Assembly (NCBI GenBank): GCA_017509375.1
Contig: JAFWPT010000306.1
Coordinates: 1-6,257, forward strand
Direction: 5' to 3'
Source: Bacteroidales bacterium
GTDB taxonomy: Bacteria; Bacteroidota; Bacteroidia; Bacteroidales; UBA932
Length of the DNA stretch: 6,257 nt
The position numbers were made by a program, and so were the translations under genes. Shown one piece after another: positions 3,993-6,257 of the stretch. Below the pieces are notes generated by a model. That model was not told the DNA's origin, did not search any database, and worked only from the letters and a program-made list of their open reading frames with translations. The stretch's first letter is position 1. Each line of letters opens with the position of its first letter.

Positions 3993-6257
3993 ATGAAGAA
4001 AAAGGTTCTCTTTTCCGTATTGCTTTCTGTCAGTATGACCGTCTGTGCTCAGTCCCTTGAAAAGTGGAACGAGGGTTCCCCCTTAAGCCGTCCCTGCACA
4101 TGGTGGCACTGGTTGGATTGTAACATTACCCGTGAAGGCATAACCGCCGACTTGGAGGCTATGAGTCGGGCCGGATACCACGAGGCCCAGATTTTCAACG
4201 TAGGATACGGTTATCCTGAAGGTACAGCCAAATACCTCTCTCCTGAGTGGTTGGAACTCTTCAAATGGGCGGCTATCGAGGCAAAGCGTTTGGGTATGGA
4301 ACTATGCTTCCATAATGGTCCTGGCTGGTCCAGCAGTGGCGGTTTCTGGGTGAAGCCGGAACAAAGCATGCAGCGTATTGTCTGGACAGAAACACATCTG
4401 ACGGGTTCCGGAAAGAAACAGACTATACGTTTGGAGCAACCTAAGGCTCAGCATAACTGGTACAATGATATCGTCGTCCTGGCTTTCCCCCGTCCAACAT
4501 CCGACCGCAAGATTACTGATTATGTAATCAAAAGCCTTGGCTCCAACAGCTATCCCAATATCCTTATGCCCAAGCCTGAAGTCGTAAAGGAGCAGGAGGT
4601 TGTCAGAATCTCTGATATCCAGAACCTCACTAACCTGATGGATACTGAAGGTAATCTTACTTGGCAGGTTCCTGCCGGAGAATGGATTGTTCTTCGTATG
4701 GGTCACACCACTACGGGGGAGAAAAGTCATCCCTCAACTGCTGCCACAGGTGGTGGGCTCGAGGTGGACAAGATGAGTCGCAAGGCTCTGGACCAGTATT
4801 GGAAGGATGGTGTCCAACCTATTCTGGACTATTTGGGCCCGTTGGTTGGTACAGCTCTAACCAATTGTCTGGTGGATAGCTATGAAGTGGGATGCGGAAA
4901 CTGGACGGATGGTTTCGACCAGGAGTTCCAGCGACTGCGCGGCTATAACCCACTGTTATATTTCCCCGCCATAGCCGGTTTCTATGTAGGAAGCAGCGAG
5001 CAGAGCGAACGTTTCTTGTGGGATATGCGTAAGACTGTCAATGATCTGATGGCTGCCAACTATTACGACCAGTTCAGCAAACTTTGCCACCAGAATGGAC
5101 TTAAATACTCTGTAGAGCCTTACACAGGGCCATTCAACGATATGGAAGTCGGTGCCAGTTCTGATATTGTAATGGGTGAATTCTGGATGGGAAATGTAGC
5201 TATGCCCTCCTCAACCAAGACGGCAGCTTCCATTGCCCATATCAACGGAAACACTGTAGTAGGTGCCGAATCCTTCACCGCGGGAAGCGACCAGGCCGGT
5301 TGGGACGGAAGTCCTGCAAAAATGAAGGCATTGGGTGATATGGCATGGACCGATGGTATCAACCACTATATCTTCCACACCTTCGTTCATCAGCCGAATG
5401 ACAAAGGCCCCGGTTACACACTCGGAGAGTTTGGCTCACACTTTAACCGGCTCAATACACTATGGGATGCTGCCATACCTTATATGAAATATGTAACACG
5501 TTCGCAATACTTGCTCCAACAGGGACGTTTTGTCGGCGACGTGTTAGTCTATGTAGGCGAGGTATCGCCCAATGACGGCTGCAGCCGCAAGGACATTAAG
5601 GACCTTGGCTACGACTACGACGAGATATGGACAGATCAGATGGCCCAGCTGCAGGTGCGCAACGGACGGCTCATCACCCGTAGCGGCGGTGAGTATCGTC
5701 TGCTTACGCTGTTCGATACCTCGTGGATGACACCCAAGACATTGCGTATCCTTCACCGGTTGGCACTTCAGGGTGCAACCATCATCGGTCCCCGTCCTGC
5801 CAAGTCACCCAGTTTGGAGGATTACCCCACGTGTGATGACCAGGTAGAACAACTGGCTAAAGAATTATGGGATAAGGGGTTAATCAAGGATATTTCTGTT
5901 TCTGAGGCTTTACAGAAACTACAGGTTAAACCTGATTTCCGTCCAGGCACCACAGGACAGGACCTTCGCTTTATCCATCGTTCCTGTCCCGAGGGAGAAA
6001 TCTATTTCGTGGCTAATCCCGAGAAACAATACCGTAATGAGACCTGCGAATTCCGTGTTCAGGGAATGGTTCCCGAGCGCTGGGATGCCCAGACGGGACA
6101 GATTGCCGCTATTCCCTATCGTCAGGGCGAATATGGAACGTTGATAGACCTCCACCTCGAACCCGAACAGAGCGCTTTCATCATCTTCCGTTCTTCTTCT
6201 GCAGAGACTGATGCCTGTGTGACTGACGTCAATACCCTTTACGACGATGCCAGAGAA
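3993..6257 (+). CDS. Secreted GH106 alpha-L-rhamnosidase (3' end outside window)
   Basis: The frame is open from the ATG at 3993 to the last base, 755 codons. Residues 1-19 are a Sec signal peptide (MKKKVLFSVLLSVSMTVCA, then QS), so the enzyme is exported to the periplasm or surface. The catalytic region shows GH106 hallmarks: CTWWHWLDCNITREGITADL (35-54), the AGYHEAQIFNVGYG stretch, FHNGPGWSSSGG at 106-117, CLVDSYEVG with D295 and E298, VEPYTGPF with E375, and VVGAESFTA with E426. E298 and E426 are the best acid/base candidates; their 128-residue spacing is close to that of the catalytic pair I recall for the characterised GH106 enzyme BT0986 (E461/E593). The family hydrolyses alpha-L-rhamnosides with inversion, for example in pectin. 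Beta-sandwich domains appear to begin before the window ends, and full-length members run to about 1,100 residues, so a few hundred residues are missing here. It has its own promoter, behind a terminator, and shares operator repeats with GH78. No damage is seen. Confidence 0.9.
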   Translation, partial: MKKKVLFSVLLSVSMTVCAQSLEKWNEGSPLSRPCTWWHWLDCNITREGITADLEAMSRAGYHEAQIFNVGYGYPEGTAKYLSPEWLELFKWAAIEAKRLGMELCFHNGPGWSSSGGFWVKPEQSMQRIVWTETHLTGSGKKQTIRLEQPKAQHNWYNDIVVLAFPRPTSDRKITDYVIKSLGSNSYPNILMPKPEVVKEQEVVRISDIQNLTNLMDTEGNLTWQVPAGEWIVLRMGHTTTGEKSHPSTAATGGGLEVDKMSRKALDQYWKDGVQPILDYLGPLVGTALTNCLVDSYEVGCGNWTDGFDQEFQRLRGYNPLLYFPAIAGFYVGSSEQSERFLWDMRKTVNDLMAANYYDQFSKLCHQNGLKYSVEPYTGPFNDMEVGASSDIVMGEFWMGNVAMPSSTKTAASIAHINGNTVVGAESFTAGSDQAGWDGSPAKMKALGDMAWTDGINHYIFHTFVHQPNDKGPGYTLGEFGSHFNRLNTLWDAAIPYMKYVTRSQYLLQQGRFVGDVLVYVGEVSPNDGCSRKDIKDLGYDYDEIWTDQMAQLQVRNGRLITRSGGEYRLLTLFDTSWMTPKTLRILHRLALQGATIIGPRPAKSPSLEDYPTCDDQVEQLAKELWDKGLIKDISVSEALQKLQVKPDFRPGTTGQDLRFIHRSCPEGEIYFVANPEKQYRNETCEFRVQGMVPERWDAQTGQIAAIPYRQGEYGTLIDLHLEPEQSAFIIFRSSSAETDACVTDVNTLYDDARE

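Noticed and set aside
4037..4052. A lipobox at the cysteine of the GH106 signal peptide
   Set aside because: The residues before Cys18 (M-T-V) do not fit the lipobox; the V-C-A then Q pattern fits ordinary signal peptidase I cleavage.
4302..4730. Minus-strand ORF within the GH106 gene, and similar ones at 5120-5362, 5544-5756 and 5919-6155
   Set aside because: All lie opposite conserved GH106 sequence and carry no motif or promoter of their own.

Overview
The window looks like a member of the Bacteroidales (Prevotella/Bacteroides type). Three promoter candidates carry the Bacteroidetes −7 element TAnnTTTGC. The genes lack Shine-Dalgarno sequences and have AT-rich leaders. The gene content (an AraC-type sugar regulator plus secreted GH78 and GH106 alpha-L-rhamnosidases) fits a glycan degrader, probably from a gut. 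The genus is inference; no marker gene is complete.

Layout. Bases 1-372 hold the 3' end of an RsmF-like rRNA cytosine-C5 methyltransferase gene (+), with an 88-bp palindromic repeat (16-103) lying inside its open frame. It converges on an intact AraC-family regulator (407-1306, −). A 254-bp AT-rich divergent intergenic region follows, with a promoter for each direction and three direct repeats spaced exactly 21 bp. Next is a damaged GH78 rhamnosidase gene (1561-3558, +). Its signal peptide is out of frame by one base, and its catalytic domain is missing because the sequence switches near 3535-3545 into the last ~103 codons of an unrelated TolC/NodT outer-membrane efflux gene (to 3851). A strong terminator (3874-3898) ends that unit. 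A second promoter then drives a GH106 rhamnosidase (3993 to the window end, 755 codons, no stop reached).

How the parts fit. The region before GH106 can be aligned with the region before GH78 at a constant offset of 2483 bp. TGTCATT, a second TGTCA box 21 bp later, GTTAATA, and the −7 element TAnnTTTGC all fall at identical spacing, and neither promoter has a clear −33 element. I infer that both rhamnosidase genes belong to one regulon, most simply controlled by the neighbouring AraC-type protein in response to rhamnose or a rhamnose-containing sugar. The GH106 enzyme appears functional as far as it can be seen. The GH78 copy probably is not, or else the GH78-TolC join is an assembly chimera. 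No SusC/SusD pair, tRNA, rRNA, CRISPR array or transposase is visible.
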